From assembly GCA_046728115.1 (NCBI GenBank), contig JBKPDW010000192.1:1-30497 (forward strand): 30,497 bases of DNA, in the 5' to 3' direction. Below, one piece after another: positions 1 through 7,639 of the stretch. Source of the stretch: CAVSWN01 sp046728115 (GTDB lineage Bacteria > Acidobacteriota > Vicinamibacteria > Vicinamibacterales > CAVVIG01). The position numbers and the translations under genes are program-made. Under the pieces are notes generated by a model. That model made no database searches, was not told where the DNA came from, and saw only the letters and a program-made list of their open reading frames with translations. How positions within the stretch are numbered: position 1 is the first letter of the stretch; the number at the start of each line of letters is the position of its first letter.

Positions 1-1389
1 GTGATACACGACCCACAATGGTGAATACGGCACCACGGCCGAGTCGGTACCACCCGCTACGATGAAGCCGCGGTCCAGGTATTCGCGCACGGGTGTCGTC
101 CAGGCCGCCCGCCTGGCGCCCCAATATTTCACAAGACTCGGACCCGCCAGATACAGGTGATCCAGCGCGGAGATCACGAGGCCCAGCGCCTTCATTCGCG
201 GGAACTGATCCGCTTGCGGGATGAATCCGTGTTCGATCGTCCAACGCTTGCCGATGATGGACTGCTCGGCATTGGCCGCTTCGTACGCCGTCAGCACTTC
301 ATCGATCGCGGCATCGCCGACGGCATGCGTCGCCACGCGCCACCCCAGGCGATTGAGCTCTCTGACGACATCGGTGTACGCCGCCTGCTTCATCGTGTTC
401 ACGCCGAAGTAGGTGCCGTGTTCCCCCCACGGCTCGGCGTACGGCTCGCGCATCCAGCCGCCTTCGAACCCCCCGTCGACGGCAAGCTTCATCCCGCCGA
501 CGCGCACCCACTCGTCCCCCTCGTCGGGCTTCACGTTCAACCCCGCCACGCCGGCGCGCATCTTCGCGGCATCGTCGGCTCCGACTCTCATCAGCTGGCT
601 CACGCGAATCGTGAGCAGCTTTCGACGTTCCATTTCCTGCAGCAGGCGGTACTGATCGATCGAGGCGCCGGGATATCGAATGCTCGTCAGCCCCACCGCG
701 TTGAGCTTGCGATGCTGCTCGAGCAGCGACTCGATTGTGACCTTCGGACCGGGCGGCAGCTGAACGAGCGATTTGGCACGGTCGATCAGCTCGCCGTTCA
801 GTTCGCCTTCGGCGTCCCGTGTGACGCGCCCTCCCGGAAGCTGCGGCGTGTCCTTCGTGATGTTCCACTTCGCCAACGCCGCTGAGTTCAAGATGTACTC
901 GTGGCCGCCACGCACCACTACGACGGGATTGTTCGGCGAAACCGTGTCGAGATCCCTGCGATATGGCAGACGATGTTCGGTCAGCTGCGCCTCGTGCCAG
1001 TCGCTGTTGGTCACGATGACCTCGCCAGCTTTGCTCTGAGTCACGCGGGCACGAATGGCTGCCAGCACGTCCGGGATGCTTCGCGCTCGCGACAGATCCA
1101 CACCGGGTCCGCCGCCGGCGTCATGCAGGTGGTCGTCGGCCAGTCCGGGAATCATCGTGCGGCCGCGCAGATCGATGACTGTGGTGGCCGGGCCGGCCAG
1201 TTTTCTGATTGCGGCGTTGGTCCCGACCGCCGTGAACCGCGCGTCCGCAATGGCCACGGCTTCGGCGATCGAGAACGCGCGGTCGACAGTGATCACGTGA
1301 CCGTTCACGAGTATCACGTCGGGTGCAGAAGTCGATTGAAGCGCCGCGAACGAGAGCAGACCGACGACAAATGCGAGGGCTCGACTCAT
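1..1389 (-). CDS. Exported YtcJ-type amidohydrolase (Amidohydro_3), 3' end cut by window edge
   Basis: The frame is open from an ATG at 1389 to base 1 (463 codons), so the C-terminus lies outside the window. A short hydrophobic signal peptide is visible (about residues 1-22, ending near STSAP). The composite beta-sandwich segment ILVNGHVITVD is followed by PGLADDHLHD, where H87 and H89 form the HxH metal pair. Further on are THAVGDAAID, TIEHGF and GGTDS, all typical of the Amidohydro_3/YtcJ group of metal-dependent hydrolases that cleave amide, ester or carbamate bonds. The substrate cannot be read from sequence. The ATG overlaps the stop of the preceding FAA-hydrolase frame (ATGA), so the two genes were probably co-translated. 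The signal peptide suggests periplasmic action. Family call is firm; specificity unknown. Confidence 0.88.
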   Translation of the reverse strand, partial: MSRALAFVVGLLSFAALQSTSAPDVILVNGHVITVDRAFSIAEAVAIADARFTAVGTNAAIRKLAGPATTVIDLRGRTMIPGLADDHLHDAGGGPGVDLSRARSIPDVLAAIRARVTQSKAGEVIVTNSDWHEAQLTEHRLPYRRDLDTVSPNNPVVVVRGGHEYILNSAALAKWNITKDTPQLPGGRVTRDAEGELNGELIDRAKSLVQLPPGPKVTIESLLEQHRKLNAVGLTSIRYPGASIDQYRLLQEMERRKLLTIRVSQLMRVGADDAAKMRAGVAGLNVKPDEGDEWVRVGGMKLAVDGGFEGGWMREPYAEPWGEHGTYFGVNTMKQAAYTDVVRELNRLGWRVATHAVGDAAIDEVLTAYEAANAEQSIIGKRWTIEHGFIPQADQFPRMKALGLVISALDHLYLAGPSLVKYWGARRAAWTTPVREYLDRGFIVAGGTDSAVVPYSPLWVVYH

Positions 1390-2458
1390 TGCGATCCGCG
1401 CGTCGATGCCGCGGCGCGCATCGGCGTGGTCAGCGTGCCGATCCCGTCGATCTGGATCGTCACGACATCGCCGGGTTTGAGAAATTCCGGTGGTTTGCGG
1501 CCCGCGCCGACGCCATCGGGCGTTCCGCTGGAAATCACGTCGCCAGGATACAGGGTGAGGACCGAGGTCAGGTAACGGAGCATGTGCGCTTCGTCCCAGA
1601 TCAGCCATCCTGCTTCACGACACCGTTGACCTTCGTGGTGATGTGAAAGTCGCGGTAATCGCTCACGAATTCCTTCGGGACGATGAACGGTCCGAATGGC
1701 GCTGAGCGATCGCGGCTCTTGCCGTTGAACCAGTTCGGGCCGGGAAACATGCCGGTCAGCGGGCGGCCGCTGCCTCCTCGATCGCTGACGTCGTACATGA
1801 TGCTGTAGCCGAACACGTAGTCATGCGTCTTCTCGAGCGCTACCCCGAACGCCTGTTTCCCGACGACGATGACGAGCTCGCCTTCCCAGTCGATGTTGCG
1901 GCCCGGCGGCATGATGTACGCCTCACCGGGATCGATGATGCACGAGCGCGGCGACTTCGCGAAAAACACCGGATCCTCCTGGTCCGGGTCCGCCGAGTCC
2001 GCTGCTTTCTGCTGTGGGCTGCCAGGCGGAAACATTTCGCCCGCGTGCAGGCGGTAGTTCGCGGCAATGGCGAGCAGATTGTAGGGGTACTTGATGGGTG
2101 CCCTGATCGACACCTTCTCGGCGTCGAACGCGAATGCGGCGCCGTCGAGACGATCGTCTTTGAAAAAGTTGGCAATCTGGTAGAGCCGCGGCGCAAGGCG
2201 CGAATAATTCTCGATCAATCCGCGCATTTCGGCCGGGAGCGACACGGCGGGCACATGCTGATCGGCGACGAGCGCAGCATTCGCCGCAGCGATATCGAGC
2301 ACCCGTGTGCCCAGCACGAGGCCGACTCGCGCCTTGCCCGCCGTTTCAAACGTCGCGAGCTTGAACGGCGTGTCCGGCTTGCTGGACGGCGCCGAACGCT
2401 GAGCAGAGATCGGCGTCAACGTTCCACATAGAATCGCGAGGATGCAGACTCGCCGCAT
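1386..2458 (-). pseudogene. Frameshifted exported fumarylacetoacetate-hydrolase-family gene
   Basis: Two frames together spell one FAH-family protein. The first runs from the ATG at 2458 to a TGA at 1601-1603; the second continues the fold to a TGA at 1386-1388. Seen in the first part: a signal peptide (about residues 1-20), NYRLHAGE (residues 134-141, active-site His), DWEGEL (190-195) and YDVSDR (222-227), the metal-binding acidic motifs. The second part carries LTLYPGDVISSGTPDGVG, the family's C-terminal signature. The break lies just after VNGVVKQDG, where homologues have a few residues followed by an Asp-(Met/Leu)-Ile segment; loss of about 10 bases would explain both the shift and the missing residues. 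ATG 2458 was chosen because GGAGG sits 5 bases upstream and it begins the signal peptide; the longer frame to 2506 lacks this. An export signal is unusual for this family. A real lesion or a base-calling error are both possible. Confidence 0.8.
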
Positions 2459-2610
2459 GAAGGCCTCCGACAGAAGAACAGGGATTGACGCTTCGCGATC
2501 CGGCATTAGGGAATAGGGACCCCCCCAATTCTTAATCCGGGCGCCCCGGCCGTCCGTATGATACCCGTTTGGGTGATCTCCGCCGTCGCCGCTTCTGGCA
2601 CGATGCGGCC

Positions 2611-3510
2611 ATGACTACTGAGCTTCTCTCTACACTCTCGAATCAACTCGCTGACGTGGTCGCTGGTGCGGCGCCGTCGGTCGTGCAGGTGCAAGGGCGG
2701 CGGAGGCCCGCAAGCGGGCTCGTGTACGCCGCCGATGTGGTGCTGACGATGGTGCGCACGCTCGGGCGGGAAGACGGCCTGCACGTGCGACGAGGCGACG
2801 GCCAGACACTCGACGCTGAACTGGCTGGTTGGGATCCGACCACCAGCCTTGCCGCGCTTCGTGTGCCTGGTCTTGGAGTTCCGGCCATCACGGTGTCCAA
2901 CACGCCCGCGCGGGTCGGCCATCTCGCCGTCGCGGTCGCTCGATCGTGGAGCAACGCCGTCACCGCAAGCGCAGGCCTCGTGTCGGTCATCGGCGGGCCA
3001 TTGCCGACGGGCCGCCGCCGCGCGATCGACGAGGTGATTCGAACGTCGGCGCCCATGCACGACGGGTTTTCGGGCGGCGCTTTTCTGGATGCGTCCGGCG
3101 GCCTCGTCGGCGTCACGACGTCGGTCGCCATTCGCGGCCTCGGCGTCGTGATTCCTGCGGCCATCGCGTGGAAGACAGTCGAGACGGTGCTGGCGCACGG
3201 TCGGTTGAAGCGAGGTTATCTGGGCATCGCGGGACAGCCGGTCGCACTTCCAGAAGGCCAGCGCGGCGCCGATGGCCGCGAAGGTGGCCTCCTCGTCGTC
3301 GGCGTCACGTCTGGCAGCCCCGCAGCGAGCGCCGGCGTGCTGGTCGGCGACATCCTGCTCGATTTTGACGGTCACGCGGTGACATCGCCCGAGGATCTGC
3401 TCGACCTCCTCCTCGGCGATCGCGTGGGCCGCCAGGTGCAGCTGCGCGTTTTGCGCGGCGGCACGTCGTCCGACCTGCGAATCACCGTCGGCGAACGTCC
3501 GGTTTCGTGA
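2611..3510 (+). CDS. HtrA/Deg-like protein with degenerate catalytic triad, plus PDZ domain
   Basis: A 299-residue protein with a trypsin-like domain (about 15-200) and one PDZ domain (about 205-298, YLGIAG then GSPAASAGVLVGDIL). Aligned by eye with the intact HtrA-like protein encoded at 3912-4868, the nucleophile serine is kept (GFSGG, S154). The catalytic His is replaced by Arg (LTMVRT, R49, against LTNSHV) and the catalytic Asp by Ser (DPTTSLAAL, S79, against DPDTDLAVL). Proteolysis by the usual mechanism is therefore unlikely; a binding or scaffold role through the PDZ domain is an inference. No signal peptide is seen. ATG 2611 is preferred to the TTG at 2569, which only adds a basic tail. 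The stop is followed directly by the ATG of the LuxR-type gene, suggesting translational coupling. Confidence 0.85.
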   Translation: MTTELLSTLSNQLADVVAGAAPSVVQVQGRRRPASGLVYAADVVLTMVRTLGREDGLHVRRGDGQTLDAELAGWDPTTSLAALRVPGLGVPAITVSNTPARVGHLAVAVARSWSNAVTASAGLVSVIGGPLPTGRRRAIDEVIRTSAPMHDGFSGGAFLDASGGLVGVTTSVAIRGLGVVIPAAIAWKTVETVLAHGRLKRGYLGIAGQPVALPEGQRGADGREGGLLVVGVTSGSPAASAGVLVGDILLDFDGHAVTSPEDLLDLLLGDRVGRQVQLRVLRGGTSSDLRITVGERPVS

Positions 3511-3885
3511 ATGCGCGTGCTGCTCGTCGGATCGCCGGCAGAACGCAGCGCGCTTCGCGCGGAACTTGACGCCGCCATCGAGGTTGCCGGCGAATTTGCG
3601 TCGATTGCGGCAGCCCGCGCTGCCGACATCGACGCCGACGCCATTCTGCTGTCGCCGACGCGCATCGACGAGAACGAGACAATCGATGAGCACCTGACGC
3701 TGCGCGAGGTGCAGGTCGTCGAATTGCTGGCCGAAGGATTGCCGAACAAGGCCATCGCGGCGAGGTTGGGAATCAGCGATCAGACGGTGAAGTTTCACCT
3801 CGCGTCGATTCTGGGAAAGCTCGGCGCGGCAAATCGGACGGATGCCGTGAGGCTCGCAGTCCGGCGCGGATTGATTACGTTGTAG
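3511..3885 (+). CDS. LuxR/NarL-type transcriptional regulator with truncated pseudo-receiver
   Basis: A 124-residue protein. Residues 62-120 form a clear LuxR-type HTH: LTLREVQVVELLAEGLPNK, IAARLGISDQTVKFHL and the dimerisation segment ending AVRRGLITL. The N-terminal 58 residues resemble the start of a receiver domain (MRVLLVG, then ADAILLSP) but are about half the usual length. The acidic pocket is replaced by GSP and the phospho-acceptor Asp position is Ser (S48), so control by phosphorylation is not expected. The ATG follows the upstream TGA with no gap (TGAATG), so it should be made with the inactive protease-like protein. Whether the partner senses a signal for this regulator is inference. 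DNA target unknown. Confidence 0.88.
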   Translation: MRVLLVGSPAERSALRAELDAAIEVAGEFASIAAARAADIDADAILLSPTRIDENETIDEHLTLREVQVVELLAEGLPNKAIAARLGISDQTVKFHLASILGKLGAANRTDAVRLAVRRGLITL

Positions 3886-3911
3886 AAGACCGCGCGGCTG
3901 ACGCCTCCGCG

Positions 3912-4868
3912 CTACGCCGGCGCTCCCTTTTCAACAGGTACGATCGTCACGTATCTTCGCTCCGTGTCGCGCAGGATGGTCACCTGCGCGGCGACGCCGA
4001 TGCGCTCTTCGGTGAGATGTCGATGCAGATCGTCGATTCCCGTGACAGCCTCACCCGCAAAGCCCAGGATCACGTCGCCCTTGCGTACTCCCGCCGCGGC
4101 GGCGGGGCTTCCCGGTTCGACCGACGCGACGCGCACACCTGACGAGAGCGCGAGTTGCCGGGCACGCGCGAGCGCACGCGGGATCGGAACATTTTCGCCC
4201 GCGACGCCGATATAGCTGCGGCGAATGCGGCCGTCGCGTATCAACCGCCCGACGACGAACCGCGCGGTGTTGCTGGCAATCGCAAAGCACAGGCCTTGCG
4301 CCGGCAGAATCATCGCGGTGTTGATGCCGACGACCTCGCCGCCCGTCGTCACGAGCGGCCCGCCCGAGTTGCCGGGATTGAGCGCCGCATCGGTCTGAAC
4401 GACATCGTCCATCAGGCGGCCCGAGCGCGCGCGGAGCGATCGACCGAGGGCGCTGATCACGCCGGTCGTGACCGAATGCTGAAACCCAAACGGGTTTCCG
4501 ATCGCAATCGCGATCTGCCCGACTCGAAGCGATCGCGAGTCGCCAAGCCGGGCCCACGGGACGGACTCGCCGGCAGGAACAGCCATTCGCAGCACGGCCA
4601 GATCGGTGTCGGGATCGTCGCCGACCAGGTCGGCCCGGTACGATCGCCCTTCTGGCAGAGTGACCGTCGTCGTGCTGGCGCCGTGCACGACGTGGCTGTT
4701 GGTCAGGACGAGACCGTCAGGCGAGACGAGCACGCCGGAGCCGCCGCCGTGGCGCGCCTCGATCCGCGCGACCGCTGGCCCTACGGTCTCGACGGCCGAA
4801 ATCACCGTCCGCGAGTACGCGTCCAGCAGCTCGTCGTCTCGCTCCGCACGTTCGGGTTCTCGAGACAC
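3912..4868 (-). CDS. HtrA/DegP-like serine protease with one PDZ domain
   Basis: A 318-residue protein with an intact chymotrypsin-fold triad: H59 (LTNSHVVHG), D89 (DTDLAVLR) and S168 (NPGNSGGPL). A PDZ domain covers about residues 215-312 (YIGVAGENV, then GSPAAAAGVRKGDVILGF). HtrA proteases degrade or chaperone misfolded proteins, normally in the periplasm, but no signal peptide or membrane anchor is visible here, so it may be cytoplasmic or use a different start. Translation appears to begin at the GTG at 4868; no ATG is nearby. The gene converges on the degenerate paralogue and LuxR-type regulator with only 26 bases between them, and lies 53 bases downstream of the YVTN gene on the same strand. 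The family assignment is secure. Confidence 0.92.
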   Translation of the reverse strand: MSREPERAERDDELLDAYSRTVISAVETVGPAVARIEARHGGGSGVLVSPDGLVLTNSHVVHGASTTTVTLPEGRSYRADLVGDDPDTDLAVLRMAVPAGESVPWARLGDSRSLRVGQIAIAIGNPFGFQHSVTTGVISALGRSLRARSGRLMDDVVQTDAALNPGNSGGPLVTTGGEVVGINTAMILPAQGLCFAIASNTARFVVGRLIRDGRIRRSYIGVAGENVPIPRALARARQLALSSGVRVASVEPGSPAAAAGVRKGDVILGFAGEAVTGIDDLHRHLTEERIGVAAQVTILRDTERRYVTIVPVEKGAPA

Positions 4869-4921
4869 CTATCCGAATGGTACGACTCGACTGCCGGCTC
4901 GCCATCACCCGAACGGGTGGA

Positions 4922-5896
4922 TCATGGAACCCAGGCGAGGCCGTCCGGACCGTTGCCGGGCGAGATACGTCGCGTGACGCTCCAGGTTTTCAGATCGACG
5001 ACTGCGACGTTGTTGTCGCCGTTCACCGCAACGAAGGCCCTCGAACCGTCGGGCTGGATAAAAATACCTTCGGGCTGCCGGCCCAGTGGAATCCGCTTGA
5101 TCGCGTTGCGCGCCGTCGTGTCGATCACGACGAGTTCGCCCGCGGTCAGATCCGACACGAGCGCGAATTTTCCATCCGGCGTCAGCTTGATGCGGTTTGA
5201 CCGCTTGGTGCCGAGGTCGATGGTGTGCGTGACCTTCTTCGTTGCCACGTCGATGATCGACACGCCGCCATCCTGTGAATGCGCGCTCCAGACCTCTCGG
5301 CCATCTGGCGAGATGTCGATGCCTTCGGGTCCCTTGCCCACCGGAACCACCGATTGCGTCCAGGATCCGCCCGGGTCCTGTGCGATCGCCGAAACACTGT
5401 TCGATCCAATGTTCGATGTGAATAACGTGCGCAGGTCTTTGGTCGGCAGCAGCATGTGCGTCGTGTTCTGGCCCGTCTCGAACTCCCAGTCGACTTTGTT
5501 TACCGACGGATCGTATCGCGCGATCTTCCTGCTGGCTTCGGCCGTGAAGTACAGCTTGCCGCCGCCAAACGCCAGACCATGGGGCCGGCTGAGTGGCGTC
5601 ACGTCGATGCGCCGCATCTCTTTCTGGGCGGCGATGTCGACCATCGAAATCGTGTGTCCAGGCGCGGTCCCGGTTCCGTAGTTGCTCGCATACGCGATCT
5701 TCCCGTCGGTCGACACGACGAGTTCGTGCGGCCCCTCGCCCGTTGGCACGCGACCCAGCACCCGGCCCGACTCGGGATCGACAATCGCGACGTTCGCATC
5801 TTCCTTGTTCAGCACCAGCAACCGCGATGAGGACTGCGTCGTGACCGTCATTGTCCCCACCGCAGCCCACGCCACAACGAGCGCTACGAATCTCAT
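4922..5896 (-). CDS. Exported YVTN-type beta-propeller protein
   Basis: A protein of 324 residues with an N-terminal signal peptide (about 1-21) and then repeated blades of roughly 40-45 residues. The blades follow the YVTN/Lgl2-like pattern: IVDPESGRVLGRVPTGEGPH, ISPDGREVWSAHSQDGGVSI, LTPDGKFALVSDL and IQPDGSRAFVAVNGDNNVAV. Such propellers are seven-bladed periplasmic or surface proteins used for binding, redox or signalling; there is no catalytic motif here, so no reaction is proposed. ATG 5896 was chosen because GGAGG lies 6 bases upstream and it starts the signal peptide; the longer reading to 5920 lacks these. A 14-bp direct repeat upstream duplicates the ribosome-binding site. The gene sits 40 bases downstream of the TPP enzyme on the same strand. 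Confidence 0.88.
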   Translation of the reverse strand: MRFVALVVAWAAVGTMTVTTQSSSRLLVLNKEDANVAIVDPESGRVLGRVPTGEGPHELVVSTDGKIAYASNYGTGTAPGHTISMVDIAAQKEMRRIDVTPLSRPHGLAFGGGKLYFTAEASRKIARYDPSVNKVDWEFETGQNTTHMLLPTKDLRTLFTSNIGSNSVSAIAQDPGGSWTQSVVPVGKGPEGIDISPDGREVWSAHSQDGGVSIIDVATKKVTHTIDLGTKRSNRIKLTPDGKFALVSDLTAGELVVIDTTARNAIKRIPLGRQPEGIFIQPDGSRAFVAVNGDNNVAVVDLKTWSVTRRISPGNGPDGLAWVP

Positions 5897-5899
5897 GTG

Positions 5900-5931
5900 C
5901 AACCTCCGTCCCCGGCCCAACCTCCGTCCCC
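5900..5931. repeat. Tandem 14-bp direct repeat duplicating a ribosome-binding site
   Basis: CAACCTCCGTCCCC occurs at 5900-5913 and again at 5918-5931, 18 bases apart. Read on the minus strand, each copy contains GGAGG, and the copy nearer the gene is correctly placed for the YVTN start at 5896. The duplicate probably arose by slippage; an effect on translation is possible but not shown. Confidence 0.85.
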
Positions 5932-5936
5932 AGCGT

Positions 5937-7568
5937 TCAGCCGCGGACCGTCCGGACCATGTGCGCGTAATCTGACGGGTCGATTCGGGCTTCGATCAGG
6001 CTCGGACCCCTACGCTCGAGACTCCGCGACAGCGCGTGTCGGAGCTCGGCCTCGGTGGACGCACTTTGCGCGGACACACCCAGGCTCTCGGCGAGCGCAC
6101 ACCATGCCACGTCGCCCAGCGCCACTCCGGCAGGTACCAGCCGACGCTGCTGCTGCTTGACCGCGATCAGGCTCAGCGATGCGTCGCTGAACACGATCGT
6201 CACAACGGGCAGATGCTCCCGCGCGGCTGTCAGCAATTCGCCCAGACAGATTAGCAAACCGCCGTCGCCCGTGAGGGCAACGACAGGCCGCCTGCGATCC
6301 AGCAGCGACGCGCCAATGGCCGCCGGCAAGGCAAAACCCATCGTCGACAGCCCGTTCGAAATCAGCATACCGTTCGGCTCTGCAACCGGCCACAACATCG
6401 TCGCCGCAAACATGTGCGCGCCGGCGTCAACCGTCACGCGGGCGTCCGGTGCAGCAATGGCCGCGATCCGGATGACGCCGTCGGCGGTGAGTTGTGCACC
6501 TGTTGTCTGCATCAGCTCGCGCTGTGCTGCGATCGCGCCGCGCACCTCGTCCAGATTCCAATCGGCGGACACCAGACATTGGCTCAGCTGTTGCAGCCCG
6601 GCAGCCACGTCCGAGACGAGGTGTGCCACGAAAGGCACGTGACCGCCCTCAACGCGGAAGCGTTCGATACCAATCAGCGGTTGCGTATACGTCCACGTCC
6701 GCGGCAGCAGTTCGACCGGATCGAGTCCCACCCCGATGAGCAGATCGGCCTGATTCAGAATCGGTTGCTCGATGGCGGCGTTCGTGAAGACGCCAGCGAA
6801 GTGCACGTCGTCGTCGCGCACGACGCCCTTGGCCTTATACGTCACCATCGCCGCCACGTGGTGTCTCGAGCAAAACGAGCGCACGGCCTCTGCGTCGGCA
6901 AGCTGCCGAGCACCGAGGCCCACGAGCAGCAAGGGTCGACGGAACCGCCGCCATTCGACCTCGAGCTCATCGAGGGATCGCCAGACGGTTTGCGAACCCG
7001 TTTCCGGCTGGTCGACTGACGACGACCCTTCGAGAAACTCAGGGTCGCCTCGAGCGACGTCGGGTGACCGGCTGACAACGGATTCGTGACCAACCGCCGA
7101 GACGTCGATGTGCACGGGCCCCGGTTGTCCCATCGTCGCGCGCTTGATCGCCTCGGCCAGCACGTCGGTCGCGTTCTCCTCAGACAGGTTCGCGGACCAT
7201 TTCGTGACCGGCGCCAGCAGCGCACGATGATCGAGTCGCTGATGCGAGGCGGCGACCGCCGGCGAATAGCAATCCGTCAACACAATGAGCGGCGCTCGAT
7301 CGAGATGTGCGCACGCGACGCCGTTCACCACTGACGCGACGCCGGGTCCAAGCGTTGTCAGACACGCGCCCGGGCGGTGCGTGATCTCGGCCTGGGCGAC
7401 AGCGGCCAGCGCGCCGCCCGTTTCTGTTGCGGTCAGGACGAACGACAACCCGGCACGCCCGGCAGCAGCGATGAGATCCAGATTGCTTCCGCCGCCCGGC
7501 AAGCCGAACAGCATGCGGACTCCCGCATCCAGCAATCTACGGACGATCAGGTCTGCGACCAAACCCAT
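5937..7568 (-). CDS. Thiamine-diphosphate-dependent enzyme, acetolactate-synthase-like
   Basis: A 543-residue protein with the three-domain architecture of the ALS/benzoylformate-decarboxylase/oxalyl-CoA-decarboxylase superfamily. The N-terminal PYR domain begins VADLIVRRLLDAGVRMLFGL and carries the cofactor-activating Glu at E49 (TATETGG), followed by TTLGPGVASVVNG. The C-terminal PP domain has GDGG (434-437); 27 residues on, the usual NN/ND pair is SD (461-462), so the Asp still can be the second metal ligand. Reaction not determinable: decarboxylase, lyase or ligase are all open. ATG 7568 matches the family's usual N-terminus better than the GTG at 7607. It is divergent from the acyl-CoA dehydrogenase gene, with 71 bases between, and precedes the YVTN gene. 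A role in the same CoA pathway is inference. Confidence 0.87.
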   Translation of the reverse strand: MGLVADLIVRRLLDAGVRMLFGLPGGGSNLDLIAAAGRAGLSFVLTATETGGALAAVAQAEITHRPGACLTTLGPGVASVVNGVACAHLDRAPLIVLTDCYSPAVAASHQRLDHRALLAPVTKWSANLSEENATDVLAEAIKRATMGQPGPVHIDVSAVGHESVVSRSPDVARGDPEFLEGSSSVDQPETGSQTVWRSLDELEVEWRRFRRPLLLVGLGARQLADAEAVRSFCSRHHVAAMVTYKAKGVVRDDDVHFAGVFTNAAIEQPILNQADLLIGVGLDPVELLPRTWTYTQPLIGIERFRVEGGHVPFVAHLVSDVAAGLQQLSQCLVSADWNLDEVRGAIAAQRELMQTTGAQLTADGVIRIAAIAAPDARVTVDAGAHMFAATMLWPVAEPNGMLISNGLSTMGFALPAAIGASLLDRRRPVVALTGDGGLLICLGELLTAAREHLPVVTIVFSDASLSLIAVKQQQRRLVPAGVALGDVAWCALAESLGVSAQSASTEAELRHALSRSLERRGPSLIEARIDPSDYAHMVRTVRG

Positions 7569-7639
7569 ACCGCGCGTTCGCGTGTCTCCAGTTATGGCAA
7601 CTCTCACCGCGGTCCATCGGCGTAGTCTATGATCGCCGC

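Noticed and set aside
157..885. 242-codon rightward open frame
   Set aside because: Antisense to the amidohydrolase, whose frame is open throughout and carries the metal-binding motifs.
2506..3798. 430-codon leftward open frame
   Set aside because: Antisense to the HtrA-like and LuxR-type genes, with biased composition and no recognisable domain.
5937..7568. Loss of the TPP metal-binding motif (SD in place of NN)
   Set aside because: The second position, the expected metal ligand, is Asp, which is common in this superfamily, so I do not regard the enzyme as inactive.
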